Shown piece after piece: positions 9,740 through 21,989 of a DNA stretch of 64,000 bases. The DNA lies in NCBI GenBank assembly GCA_015499995.1, contig JADNRV010000103.1, positions 124,001 through 188,000 of the forward strand. The letters are read 5' to 3'. The stretch comes from Flammula alnicola (taxonomy: Eukaryota > Basidiomycota > Agaricomycetes > Agaricales > Strophariaceae). Made by a program: the position numbers and the translations under genes. Position 1 is the first letter of the stretch. Every line of letters begins with the position of its first letter. Under the pieces are notes generated by a model. It was not told where the DNA came from. It saw nothing but the letters and a program-made list of their open reading frames with translations, and ran no database searches.

Positions 9740-12700
9740 TCAATGTTATTCAGCGTCTGCTCACCTTTACGTGGGCGATGGATATCTAATGGAAGAAGAA
9801 TCTGGCCATACATGATTCGATGGATGCTCGCGGTGTGCTCGGCTGACATGACTATTGTCGTGGCGCAAAGAAAATTCCAACAGACCGCGCTGAATGCGTG
9901 CATCCATGCGACAATATCTTGCCAGAGGACAGCGAGGCTACTTTGAGGCATAATCGACGAGGAGACAGGGTGGAAGCTGCGCATGAGTTCGAGAGCCGTC
10001 CGGATTTGTCGACGATTGAAGAGGTAATCGAGGCGCTGGAGATACGATGGTCGACGGTCAGGCTGGCTGCAGGGTATGGCTGATACCCGTTAGTGGCATG
10101 AACGACAAAGCGCCTGGCAGACTGATCAACCCGCCTGCAGGTGATGACGAAGGGCAGCAATGTAAAGCTTTGATGAGGCGACCCAGTCGTATGCATGTAT
10201 GAGATGGTGTGCAGAATACCATGAGTCTTGCGGGCCAGCGGTGGACTCGAATAACCCAATGCCTCCTGCAGGAGACATGGATGGTCTAAATCTGACACCA
10301 ACAGTGGGACGACGGGAGAGGATTCGACCTCCAAGGGATTGGACACCCCTTCAAGAGCGAACACGTTCGTCGAATAAAACAAGCTTGCACTAGTCGACAG
10401 CAAGCTGGATGAGGATCAAGGTGTCGTGACAAGCTGAAAAGTTGTTAACATAGAGCCGAAGATATGTAGAAAAGTACAAACGCACCTGTATTTCACTGCA
10501 AAATCCATTTGCCCTGCCTGCCGTGCATAGTCCTCCTCGATGCTCATAAACTCTTCCTGGTCACATCATTGGTATTCCTCCTCCTCCTTGAGTGAAAGCT
10601 CTTTCCTCCTGGCCCACTCTTCTTCCTTCTGCTGGGTCCGTGTCCCGAATTCAATGCAATCAAATCTGCCAGGAAAGACAAACACGACTCCGCGATCGAC
10701 CCCCGATCCGAATGCGTCGCGAGGATGAAGCGCAACTCGTCGGGCACGTCTGAGTCAGGATCCGACGCATCTGGCTCCGGCGCTTGGTAGCACGACACGT
10801 CCGAGCTGATGCTGAATTCAAGTTCCTGAGCTCGTCTTCGTGTGCGATCCCCGCTGACGAGCCCGCGACGTCGCGGGTGCATTGACGATGAGCCGACGAC
10901 CTCGCGGGTGCATCGACAATGAGCCCGCGGTCGACACATCAAAGCATGGACTGGCCGCCCTCACACATCCAGAACTGCCCAAATGAAGCATTGCCCTGCT
11001 TTGTGTTATGAATAGATCTCGTCATCTATTATCTATGTAGATCAGACAAAGCACAAGCGGTAAGTACACACCCCCCTCTGAATGCATAAAGGAATGAAAT
11101 ACTCACTCTACCCTCCATTCGTTCATTGGTTCGTTGGTTCTGCTGCTCTCGCTCCTTGTCCTCGACCGTGATTGCCAGAACACCGTATAGCTGCCAACAG
11201 CGAGGATGGGGGGCAGTGTTTGGGACGTTGGACGGGGGAAGGGTGCGAAGGCAGAGGGTGTGTATTCACGTTGCCACCATTCCATGTGTCAGTGAGCCTG
11301 CAAGTAGCAAAAAGGTATGTAAGCATCTGCATCAGGATATGTACATAGCGAGATTGGCTTACCGGCTGCCTCGACAATGGGTGCATAGCTTCGTTAGCGG
11401 GTCTGACTCTTCTTGCCTGATCCCTTCTCCATCCGTGTCATTGCGTTTAAGATGGGGCTCTCGTCACGTCTCTAGCTGATGAAAAATTACTGGTAAGTGG
11501 GGTATAGTGGAGCGGAGACAGTGTTGATTGACCTTTTGGCAGCTTCAAGACATGCAAGAGCGCATCGACGAGGGGATAGGGTATTATGATTATGGTACGT
11601 CGTCGTCATGTCCCTCTTCATCGTTGCTGGCACTGACACTGCGCTTGGTCGATCTTGCTTAGCGTTGGCCGTACATGGCCTGTGGTGTGAAGCGATGGCG
11701 GTAGGTCATGTTTCGGAGGGTAGAGCGCACAGATGACTTGTGCCGTTCTGATTTCAGTAGACCGGGACCACGATATGTAAATGAAGCACCTCGAAGATGA
11801 CAAAGTCGGTGGGGTGTGCAGGGAGGAGGCCCTTGGCTGGAGTGGGGTATGTGGTGAGCAGATGTTGGAAAAACAAGGAGACATTGAAGTGGAAGTGGAG
11901 ATAAGATTCGACGTAGACCGTGGGAAATCCCAGTCACCATGACTGAAGAAATTGAACGTCTTCCACATAATCCATATGGCCATACTCTTAAGTACCTTTT
12001 CAGTCTCTTTTGGCATTCTCATTACACCTTCCACTCTTTTAGGCGTCACTCTTATTCTGAGTCTGCATTAATATTTTCTCCTATTCTCTAAACTGAGGCT
12101 TTAAAAGTCGGTAAGTTACTATGCATTTTTAATTTAATTTCAAGGCTCTAAAGATTTATTGTATGGCGATCATATTGTAGACTATCTCCATGCCCTCCTT
12201 TGCTTCAATTAACCCTACCAATATGGATCAAGACTTTGAACGTCACCTTGCAGATATCTCGTCCTTAATGGATTCCATCGAGAACAAGAGACTTTTGCGA
12301 TCGACGGCAAAGTCAAATTTTTTTGCATCTCTTTGGGCATGCATTAAAGCTTCAGCTAGTAGAGGTAATGCATCATATTGATTTCTATATGACTACCACC
12401 AGGCTAATAGTGTATGCCCAGTTTTTCTCCTAGTAAAATGACGTTCTCAAGGACGCCTGATGATCCTATTGTATTGTGTGCTCGAAAATCATTGAATATC
12501 AGCTGCAATGTCGTAACGACTCATTCTAACATCAACACTTCCACATTAACCCTCTCTCCCTCCCCCATTAATGGACCAGTCAAGTATTTGGGGAACATCG
12601 TCGGTGAAGATGAGGTAGCTCCAGGGCCTCAGGCCACTCCGAAGAAGGTCAGTATGGACATAGACCATGATGGTTTGCATATTATTACTACCAATGTGTG

Positions 12701-13082
12701 CTCTCACTATTATATGTAGGATAATAACCTTCCTCCCAAATCACTTTCAAATCGCTCTCAAATCGCTCTCTAATGACATCATAGGATATACATTGTACTA
12801 TAGCATCTTCGATACCATGTGTCATACGGTCCATACCAACCTGCATTTAAATGTATATACATTTCTTTTATCTAGAATATCAATTCAGCTATCTTTGAAG
12901 TCGATTTGACTGATGAATAGTAATGACCCAGCAGTCTTTCCACAATTCTGTCGTCAGAATGCAGTGTCAGAATACAGGGCGTCACTCTGTCACATGACCT
13001 GAAATTCAGTTTGAACTTTGAAGTTCGTTTCTCTTCATTCATTTCTCTTCGTTCCTTTCTCTTCCGCCTTACCAAGTTCTCC
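9740..13082. other. No supported gene; degenerate sequence
   Basis: There are short overlapping frames on both strands only. A GC-rich doublet (CCGACGACCTCGCGGGTGCA and a variant) sits at 10858-10928. Two plus-strand frames (12190-12381 and 12414-12719) have clean-looking ends but could not be joined in phase and have no recognisable domain. They may be exons of a gene upstream of the basic protein at 13083. Confidence 0.4.
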
Positions 13083-13706
13083 ATGGCTTATAACTATGCC
13101 TCCTCACCTTTGCAACTTATAAACAACAGGTCATCACCGACACGTGGAGGACAATATATACCACACTCAACTGGCTATAACTATTCCTCCTCACCTTTGC
13201 ATATAAGCGACAGAGATTACCATGGCGAAAGAGTAAGACATTTATGAAAAAAAAAAATCTTTACTTATTTCTTCAGATTTTGTCTAGTCCATCTACGTCA
13301 AACACTAGACTATACCCCTATGACGAGGATCATTATATCTGGTTTTTTAACAGATATCCTCTCATGCCTCAAATGGATACCGTGCCTCAAACCAAAGCTG
13401 AGGTATGCTAAGTTTACTGCTTTTTAATATCGTCGCTAATGGACTATCTTCTCTCAGGCTCCCTCACTTACATATAACAATTCGAAACTGGCAGATTTCC
13501 GGCTCAAAATCAAGACGCACAATCAAAAAAAAAAACTCAAGGCAATCAAAGATCGTTCCCGCCCCATGCCTCTGCAGGCCCATAGAATGGCAAAGAGGGT
13601 GGCTCAAAAACTTACGCTTCTTGCTGAAATGCGCCGTAGTCTCCAGAAGAAGTATCGACATTTGAAGAAGATGTCTTTGAAGATACGTCAGAAAGGACGA
13701 TTCTAG
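13083..13706 (+). CDS. Small basic spliced protein next to the Plavaka element
   Basis: Three exons (about 13083-13230, 13274-13403, 13459-13706) with GT-AG introns join in one frame, from MAYNYASS to QKGRF and a TAG stop. The first exon repeats a YNYSSSPL/YNYASSPL unit with GGQYIPHS between. The last exon is strongly basic (KLKAIKDRSRP, AQKLTLLAEM, KKYRHLKKMS), suggesting a helical nucleic-acid-binding tail. An 11-A homopolymer near 13525 stays in frame. No known family is recognised. It lies 200 bp upstream of the transposase, same strand, so it may be a second element-encoded protein or just a neighbour. Confidence 0.45.
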
Positions 13707-13903
13707 AGCAACAGTATATTAAAAGGTATGTGTTTGACATGAGAAATTGTTCGATCTTTACCATTATCTAATTCTGTCCTTTTATTCAGCTTAGCCATTA
13801 TGTTATTATTGCTATCTTCTTTGCTATCTTCTTACGCCTATATCCTGTTCATTCCTTCCTTGAACAATATAACATCTATCGTCCTCTTTTCTTCAAGTGC
13901 AAG

Positions 13904-16900
13904 ATGAGCCACCCATGTGAAGCAAAATGCGGGCGATACTTTACTAGTATCAAATCAATGAATTCACACCTCACTTCTGCGCGTTCTTGCTCCTGGTACG
14001 CCAAGGGAAAGTTGAGGGATTTGGGGGTCCATGATGTTGGAGACGCAGAGCCTGTACTCCCAGTATTTCGTCAAGGAGAGGAAGAAGACCAGGCTCCGGA
14101 GGATGAGGATTGGGGAGATTATGACCCACAGCAAGATCCAGATATCGACGTCGACATGGGGCCCTATGGAGAGGAGTTCCATTTTATTCCCGACGAGTAT
14201 AGCACTTCTGTCCATGATACAGAGGAATCTGAGGCAGGACCTGGCCCTCGAACAGCAGCGAATCGGATCCTCCAAGGAGCAACACACCCACGACATTCTG
14301 TTCTTGATGATGACGATGACGAGGATGAACGCGTTACAATAATGGACCAAGATGCTGGCAAGATTCGACGTCAAGAGGCACCTCCAAGATATATTCCAAT
14401 GGACAGGGATGGCGATATCTTGATGAGCGAAGGTGGCGAGCTCAATCCTTTTGCACCATTTTCTTCAGAATTAGACTGGAGAGTAGCACAGTGGGCGGTA
14501 AAGGATGGACCAGGCCACAATGCCTTTAATCGACTTCTGGAGATCCCTGGGGTAAGCAAATTTTATAGATTTTCCTTATTCCATGCTAATGCTATTTAGG
14601 TGGTCGAAAAGCTTGGGCTTTCCTATCACAACATTCGCGCGCTTCACCAAAAGCTGGATGCTATGCCTGAGAAGGCTGGCGAATGGAAGACCAGACAACT
14701 TAGTTTCAAGGACAAACCAGATGAAGTCTTTACGCTTCGACACCGAGATCCTATCGAAGCAATCAAAAGCCTTTGGAGGGATCCTGAACTCTCTCCTCAA
14801 ATGGTCTTTTCTCCGCGGAAAGTCTTTTCGACAAGAAACTGACAAATCGGATTTTTTCTGAGATGTGGACTGGGAAATGGTGGCATGCGCTTCAGGTGAA
14901 GATTATACCATTCATTGTCAATTTCTTTTATTAAGCCAGCTCTAGTCTCACCTTCCCAAAGGTGCTACCCTTGCTCCAGTCATTATCGCAACGGACAAAA
15001 CACAACTCACCCAATTTTCGGGCAACAAAGCTGCTTATCCCGTCTACCTTACAATTGGTAACATACCCAAAGCAACTCGCCGCAAACCTTCCAAACATGC
15101 ATGCGTCCTCGTCGCCTATCTTTCAGTTGACAAGATTGATCGTTCAAGGATGAATGAGCAGGAGCATCGTTCTAGAGTGCAACGCGTATTCCACGAGTCA
15201 ATGCGAATCGTCCTGGAGCCTCTAATAAATGCTGGCAATAACGGCATCGAGATGACTAGTTCTGATGGTGCAGTTCGCCATGTTTTCCCTATCCTCACTT
15301 GCTATGTCGCCGACTACCCAGAGCAATGCCTTGTCACTTGTGCAAAGTATGGTACATGTGTTAAATGCAAGGCTTCCGCCAAAGAGCTGGAAAATCCAAA
15401 ACCACCAGAATCGCGTACTCAGTCATGGACCGAATCGATTATTGAGGAAGGCAAGCAGCAAGCAAATGGCAATCCTCGAGCATTTCATACATATTGCATG
15501 TCCCATGACGTTGCTGGCAGCATCTATCAACCCTTTTGGAAGGGCTTTCCCCTCTGCGACATCCACCGTTCAATCACGCCGACGTTTTACACCAACTTTA
15601 CCAAGGAGTGTTTAAGCATTTAGTCGCTTGGTGCCAGAGAATTCTTACTCCACAGGAATTAGACCGTCGCATTCGAGCACTTCCGCCTGCCTATGGTCTT
15701 CGACAGTTCAAAAATGGTATATTTGCCTTGTCTCAAATATCTGGTCCTGAACGCAAAAACATGGCGAAGATCCTCCTTGGCTGCCTTGTCGGATGTATGC
15801 CGTCAAAGGGGATAGCAGCGGTTACTGCGCTCCTGGATTTTATTTACATTGCTCAGTATCCTGCTCATGACTCCATTACTCTTGGCTATCTTCAAGATGC
15901 ACTCGACCGATTTCAAGCAAACCGTGACTACTTTATCACAACCCTCGTTCGAGACAATTTCAACATTCCTAAATTTCATTCTCTTCTCCACTACATCGAA
16001 GCTATCGAATACTTTGGAACGACGGACAACTACAACACAGAAATGTTGAACGCCTCCACATTGATTTTGCCAAACATGGATGGAGGGCCTCCAATCAGCG
16101 AGACGAATTTCCACAGATGATACGATGGCTTTCCCGACAAGAAAAGATTGCCAGTTTTGAAACTCATCAGAAGCAATCACAATCCCGAGAAAAGACGATT
16201 CTGAAACCCTTTCGCAGCAGTCACCGGTAAAGAAGAAACCCCCATTTCAATTGCAAAATTTCCCAATTTCCCTAATCGAATCTTTCACTGATCGAGGATA
16301 AACACCAAGCACCAGATTTCACATACTACCTCAAAGTCTACCTAAACCCTTTGCCACCAAACCAGTCCAGCCTCGATTCCTAAATGAAAGTACTCTTCCT
16401 TTCACAAAAGTCGACATCTACAACATGTTCCGATTCCATCCTGAAGGGTACATGACAACGAAGAGGAGAAGGATCTTGTTAAAGCCCTTCCACGATCTGC
16501 CAAGAACCCATGTGGCCGGTTCGATACTGTTATTGCCATTGTTAAGGACGAGGCAGAGTCCACAGGTGTGGCTGGTGAGCAAAATAATTATTAATCATTG
16601 AAGTAGCAGCTCGCTAACAAATACCATCTAGGTACAAGAATTGGCAGAGTTCGCGTCATTTTCACTCTTCCCAAACAACTCGAAACATCTTTGGGGCGCC
16701 GACCAGCACCCACAAACTGGCCTCAGGGACCCTTGGCATATATTGAATGGTATTCGAAACTGGATGCAATTGCCGAAGTCAAGCATGGCATGATGTATCG
16801 CCTCAAGAAAGTTTCCACTACAACTGACCAAACCAGAGTACAAGGCGCTGTTCTTCCATTGTCAAATATTCGTCAGAGCTGCATGTTATTCCCTGTCTTT

Positions 16901-17008
16901 CCTGAAGATGTTCCTATTCAATGGACACCAGCTAACGTTCTAGACCATGCCACATCATTCTTGCTTAATAACTGGTTGAGTAAATACAGTTATCAGACAA
17001 TTTGGTAG
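13904..17008 (+). mobile_element. Plavaka-type DNA transposon transposase, frameshifted
   Basis: The reading opens with a Cys/His-rich finger (residues 4-31, CEAKCGRYFTSIKSMNSHL), an acidic linker, and then the conserved core of the Agaricomycete Plavaka transposase family (CACTA-related): APVIIATDKTQLTQFSG, AAYPVYLTIGNIPKATRRKP, CDIHRSITP/DVLHQLYQGV, FHSLLHYIEAIEYFGTTDNY, RLHIDFAKHGWRASNQRDEF and a C-terminal domain to 17008. Introns with GT-AG ends lie at about 14551-14599, 14895-14950 and 16573-16631. Frame changes are required near 14830, 15580, 16046 and 16450, so the copy is inactive unless the sequence is wrong at all four sites. Terminal inverted repeats were not found by eye. Confidence 0.85.
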
Positions 17009-17269
17009 AGAAAAACTAATGTAGACTAATATACATTGAATTATAAGATACAAAGAGTCTAGGAGGCCACCAATGTTGCAAAAAAATACCTCTGACCCAA
17101 AAAGAAATGCAAGAAAAAACTTTCGACTGTAGTTGTAGATGAAGAGTCCAAGAGTGCTTTGAGGCACTGTAACTATGCCGAAAGACATCCAAAGACAGCC
17201 AGAGCAACCCAAAGCAGCCCAGGCTGCTTTGTATTGCTTTGGAAAAGTTGGAATTACCTAAGTTGATCT

Positions 17270-17990
17270 GGATCAAAAGTCGTTTTCCTGATGCTTACGG
17301 CTCCAGCAGTGGTCTTGGAGTCGATGAACTGCTGTTTCCAGGCAGTGGCAGAGCCTTCGGTCATAAAAGACAGCACGAAGCCTATCTTTTTCTTGTCGGT
17401 GTTATATGTGTCCTCATTGATGTCAAGGTACAACTTCACGTCTTTCATGAATGACTGATACTTGTGGTTATCGCCATTGAAAGGGGTTGGTCGGTTTAGT
17501 CTGATTTCTTTCGGGGTGGCGGTGGCCATGTCTAGCATTAGATAGTCGGGTAAGAGGAAAGTAGGGAAGGTAGGAAGTGTCGGTTCGGGTCTTCTTTCGA
17601 AGACGTAGGTGCTAAGCGCTAGAGGGTTCGGTTCGGTTTCATCTGGTTCGGATTGTGAGCCTTCTGAGGCGTCTACAAATCGTTCGTCTGTCGATGAGCT
17701 GGATCCTGGTGTTGGTCCACATTCAACGGTTCGTTCAGTTCTGCTCTCCCTACTTGGTGTGGGTCTCAGAGCGTTCTGGCCTACCCTGCAGTACGCGGGT
17801 CTCAAGGTTTCAGGTCTTGTTACAGTGGGGCTTTCTAGCTCCTCGTCTGAGGTAGGTGGTGCGGCGTACCGACTACCTGGTCTTCGTTCAGGTGATGGCG
17901 ATGGTTCGGGCGCGGCAAATGTACCACGTGGTCGAGGTGCTGTTCTTTCGTTGTGGCTCGGCGAGCCATTCGTTCAAGGGTTCGGGGTGG
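17270..17990 (-). mobile_element. Ty3/gypsy LTR retrotransposon Gag fragment
   Basis: The minus-strand reading contains RPTPFNGDNHKYQSFMKDV, DKKKIGFVLSFM and GSATAWKQQFID, the characteristic Gag core (PF03732-like retrotransposon gag) of basidiomycete gypsy elements, preceded by a Ser/Pro/Glu-rich N-terminus. It breaks off at about 17280. No zinc knuckle, protease, reverse transcriptase or integrase follows to the left, so only the 5' end of an element remains. Confidence 0.8.
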
Positions 17991-18042
17991 TTACAGCGTC
18001 TGCGTAACAGAGAGGCTGGTGATAGAGAGTAGCTAGTTCTTT

Positions 18043-18420
18043 TGTTAAGACCGGCGGACGATATACTAAGTTAATAGCAAACATCTGAGTCTTAGGTTCA
18101 AGACACAAGCTCTAAGTGCGCGCCTTCAGAGTCTGCGTAGCAGAATGAAGGGGTTCGATGCGGAGACGAGTAGAGAATGTGTGTTATATTCTCAAGAACT
18201 AGCTAACGAACATAGTAGTTCTACTGGTGTTTATATAAGATAAGGAATAGTCCATGAGGCAGACATGTGTTATGTCGCTCAGTAAGCATAGGGGTAAATA
18301 AGGCGAAGATGCAGCACGTAGTTAATGGATCGAGGCGTGGATGGGACTAGGAAGTGTTGTGGTGAGGATGCGGTGCATAAGTAATAAGAGTGAAACAGGA
18401 GAAAGAAGAGAAATGAAAGA
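18043..18420 (-). repeat. Probable LTR (5' LTR of the Gag fragment)
   Basis: A plus-strand TGTTAAGACC start at 18043 lies just outside the Gag frame. A TATA-like TTATATAAAC on the minus strand at 18228-18240 has promoter orientation towards gag. The outer end could not be fixed. Confidence 0.45.
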
Positions 18421-19216
18421 TGCACGGCGGAGCGTGCGTGAAAGGAAGTGTTTGTAAGAAAAATGAAAAGTGTCAGTGCGATGAACGAGGCAGAGTTCGT
18501 AACAAGCATCTGGCAGGAAATATATTGCTTTGTACTCCTTGGAAGATCGAGCACAGCAGAAAATTTCACTTTGTCCTCATAAAAATGTTGCTCCTACCTT
18601 CTTCAATGTGTCTGAAAAAAATGGAGACTTTGCACACTTTTTTTGACCACAAATGCGAAATTCTGCTCTGGGTGACCTTTCCTACATCCTGATTGCATAC
18701 TTGCACATGAGAAAACATAGGATCAAGCCCAAAAAAATCCTGAGAATTCAGAGACACATGTAGAATTATGTATTGAGGCTCAAATCTTAAAAAGTGAAAC
18801 CCTGAAAGTAGAGGAAAAATCGAAAATTTTGCCTTGAATTTTCACTGGAAATTAAATCCAGTCAGTATGTAGCAAAGATTCCATGCAATTAATTTAGGCC
18901 ATGTCTGTCAAATACAACCATGTTTTATTGGTAGTCTTTTCTTAAGGTCGCGCTTTGCGCGAGGGAAAAAATATGTGCATTTTGTGTGGACATGGAATTT
19001 GATGGTCCGAGATACATTGGGACACAAAGTGCTTGAGAAATTTTTGGATTTCTATGCTACAATAAACTAGCATCCATGAGGGTACATTTTGCATAATTTA
19101 TATTAATTTATTCCGCCGCTGAGAGGTTGTGTTGGGTTCTCTTTTCTCTCTCTCGATTTAATTTATTTAATTTTTATTTAATTTTATTAATTTTCCAAAT
19201 GAACTACAACTATAAT

Positions 19217-19289
19217 AGGTGAGCCGAAAACTCGGCTTACCCTTCGATCAGTTGGGTAATTATCTGCCCGGCAAGCTCCGGGCAGATAA
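19217..19289. repeat. Cluster of three adjacent inverted repeats
   Basis: GTGAGCCGA/TCGGCTTAC, then TTACCC/GGGTAA, then a perfect 12 bp stem TTATCTGCCCGG at 19260-19271 with CCGGGCAGATAA at 19278-19289 and a 6 nt loop. Confidence 0.85.
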
Positions 19290-19453
19290 CTTTTTGATGA
19301 ACATCGTGAATTATGGCGTCAAATCCGCCATTGAAGCTCTGAAATTTTAGTTACAGACAAAACATAACTTTTTCAAAGGTTCTGTCTCTTTAGAGTTGAA
19401 ATATTTGAAAAGCAGGGCTCGCATTTCGCAAATTATGCATTTGCCACCACAAA

Positions 19454-19476
19454 AGTTATCTGCCAGGCAGATAACT
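19454..19476. repeat. Perfect 11 bp palindrome with 1 nt centre
   Basis: AGTTATCTGCC, a single A, then GGCAGATAACT. It shares the TTATCTGCC core with the 19260 hairpin. Confidence 0.9.
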
Positions 19477-20435
19477 CACGTGACATTTTCCCGCGCATCT
19501 CAGACAGCGGTCCTCCTCGATGGGTTCTTGGGCACTCGATACAGGCTCAACAAAATTACAGAAACAGCGGAAAAAATTCAGAGCACTTTATATTTTTGAA
19601 TAACGTGTCTGTGCAAAATTTCACGCAAATTAAAGTTATATTGAGTTCAACATTCAAAAATTAGTACTTGGAACTTGCAAAAAATGTCTCCAACCGCATG
19701 CATCCTTGCGCGAGGGATTTTCTGACATTTTCCGACCAGCAGAAATGAAATTTGGGGCTAAAATAAGCCAGCAAAAATCTCCCAAAGAACTGAAGGTGTT
19801 CCGTGAATTCTTGGTGAATTCTCTCTCTTTTTCTCTTTTTGAATTCTTTTTCTTACTTTAAACACGGTCAAATACCCAACCTATCCCAGGGAAAACCAAA
19901 CTCTCGACGAAAGGTCAACCTAAGGTAGTGTTTGGTCGAGCTTGACCCAAGGGTAGCTGACAAAGCGCAGAAAACTCTTACTTCCTTATATGGGGGGGTT
20001 TAGACACCGGGGAAACCTTTCTGTTTCACAGCAAGGCCATTGGGCCCCGTTTTCCCATCGCCGGGATGACAAGTTGACAGAAAATCCTTGGAAAATCCTA
20101 CAGAGATGAATTCAGAACGTTGATCCCCGAAGGAAACCCAAGAGCCGATTATTACAAGCTACAAAGCAGAAACCACTAAACCAAGAATTATACATAAATA
20201 TACATCCATATATACAGTGAGTGACCAGGCTTACACACATAGGTTAAGGGCCCACTGTGTCAAGTCAAAGGCGACAGTCAATGGGCGCAACCACACGACA
20301 ATTAAGGGTATGCATCAACATATAGAATGCGGAAATTTACAGCAAGGTAATCTGAAGCAATGGAACCCATGGCCAGTCTGGTGCTTTGAGCGCATATACT
20401 CACTAGAAAGAGGACTGGAAGGTTCAAAGGCACGT

Positions 20436-21890
20436 TTACTTCCTCAGTACCTTGAGCAACGCGTTGACCCCTTCAAGTCCAAACCCATCCTGGGGATGGC
20501 AGACATACATGGGATCCGCCTCCGAGTCGAACTTGCTCTGAAAAAAAAAAAAAAAAAAAAAAAAAAAAGAAAAAAAAGAGGTTTCCGTCATCGTAATACT
20601 ACCAGCCTACGAAAAACGGAATGCTTACCCGGAACTCTCCCCTTTGAATCAGCTTCGCTGCAGCCGCGACCTTGCTGTAAGTCTTGCTCAGCGCTTTCAC
20701 CTTCCACCCGCCGAGGTTATGGATGGGTTTGAAATCTGACGAAGCGCTGATTCCAAACGTCACCGTCACCCGATCCTTGTCGCGGTGATGCGTCTTCGAA
20801 GGCGAAGGCGGAAGGTCGACACCACTCGCCTCCCCAGTCCCACTTAGTTTACTTTCACTTGGTGGAGTTGATGTCCTTCCTTCCTCGTCTGAAGGCTCGC
20901 TGATGATTAGGCTGCTCGCACTGCTCGCCGGTTCAGATGACATGCCAATGTGGGAAAGGAGTCTCCCACTGGAGAGTGGTTGGATCGGTTTTTTCTCAAT
21001 ATCTACGTTTGCGGGGTGGGGTATCTTTTGTCCGGACGCGGACGCTTGCTCCTCCTCATCGTAGAGAGCTTTAAGTGCAGTGTAAATGAGGGCTTCTGAT
21101 GTGCCCTTGGGTGCTGAGGGGAAGGAGAGGGCGTTTTTGATTTGCCATGAACTCGCTTGAATGGGGGTAAGGATGAGGATTCCTACGGGCTGTCAGAAAC
21201 GGTGGGTCAACTGAGGGATAGTATTGACATTAACGAACCACATACCTCGCTGCCTTTCTTCGCCAGCCAGTATCGTCTATGCTCACAATCCAACCAAGGC
21301 TCCATTGCTGTTGACGCAATCTGCACGCCGCTCCTTTTGTCCTTCCAATGCTTGATTCCTCGCTCTACGCTAAGCATCTCCTCCTCTGTCCATTCCTGGG
21401 GCAGTACTTCCTTCACCTTTACATCATGTTTCTCGGCACGACCTAGATTCTTCTTCAGATCTTTAATCACATGCTGTCCCTCTTTCCCTTTGGACTCTGG
21501 GGATACGAGATCGATGATGTGCGCTGGGTCGATTATGTCCTCGTAGATGCAAGATACGGTGCTCCAGTCGAATTCAGGACCCCCCAAAATCTCCTCCAGA
21601 TCTAGGTCGACACAGGCCCATACGGGGCGCTTCCCTTGAGACTCGCAGAATTGAACGAACTGGCGGGCGACGGGTAGTAGAGCGGCGGGGTCGGAAACGA
21701 GAGGGTTTCCCCAAGCGAAGATGTACGGATCCTTCTCCATGTATCCTTGTACAGGGGTGAAGGAAGACTCGGGCACCGCCTCTGATGGGCGCCAGAGTTT
21801 GTAGCGGTCGAGTTCGAGCCAGGCTGTCGCGCTGGACGAGCCATACTTGGCGACAAGGTCTGCGATGGATATCTTGTCGTTCGTAGTCAT
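20436..21890 (-). CDS. DUF2156 / LPG_synthase_C-like aminoacyl-transferase fold protein
   Basis: Three exons (21890-21246, 21189-20629, 20537-20436) join in phase to 435 codons plus TAA. The N-terminal half carries PYIFAWGNPLVSDPAALLPV, RPVWACVDLDLEEILGG and LAKKGSEPVGILILTPIQA, the pattern of the DUF2156 family (GNAT-like fold seen at the C-terminus of phosphatidylglycerol lysyltransferase and in fungal sterol aspartyl-transfer enzymes). A Ser-rich linker (about 300-350) precedes VTFGISASSDFKPIHNLGGW and the C-terminus FGLEGVNALLKVLRK. A transfer reaction using aminoacyl-tRNA is known for some relatives; whether this protein does so is inference. The last intron has an extreme 3' polypyrimidine tract. 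All phases close, so the gene looks intact. Confidence 0.85.
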
Positions 21891-21977
21891 AGTTTGTTGG
21901 GTATCTTGGTGGTGCAGGGTAAGATCGTGTTTGTGGTATAATTTTAAAGTGCGAGAAGCAGAAGGGCTTCCCGAAGT

Positions 21978-21986
21978 TTATAAACA
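21978..21986 (-). promoter_or_regulatory. TATA-like box for the DUF2156 gene
   Basis: Minus-strand GTTTATAAA lies about 90 bp upstream of the ATG at 21890. Confidence 0.5.
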
Positions 21987-21989
21987 GAA

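Larger units (their letters stand above)
18421..20435. other. AT-rich, gene-poor stretch
   Basis: Low-GC sequence with many stop codons in all frames. It holds TTTATTTAATTT-type repeats (19140-19195) and two hairpin clusters annotated separately. No coding sequence is supported. Confidence 0.6.

Noticed and set aside
9469..10403. Coding gene on the minus strand covering the H2B-like motif
   Set aside because: Outside the duplicated H2B segment the frame has no conserved content and overlaps equally open frames on the other strand.
20541..20578. Poly-A run taken as a retroposon tail
   Set aside because: On the coding strand it is a poly-T tract ending in CAG at a phased intron acceptor of the DUF2156 gene.
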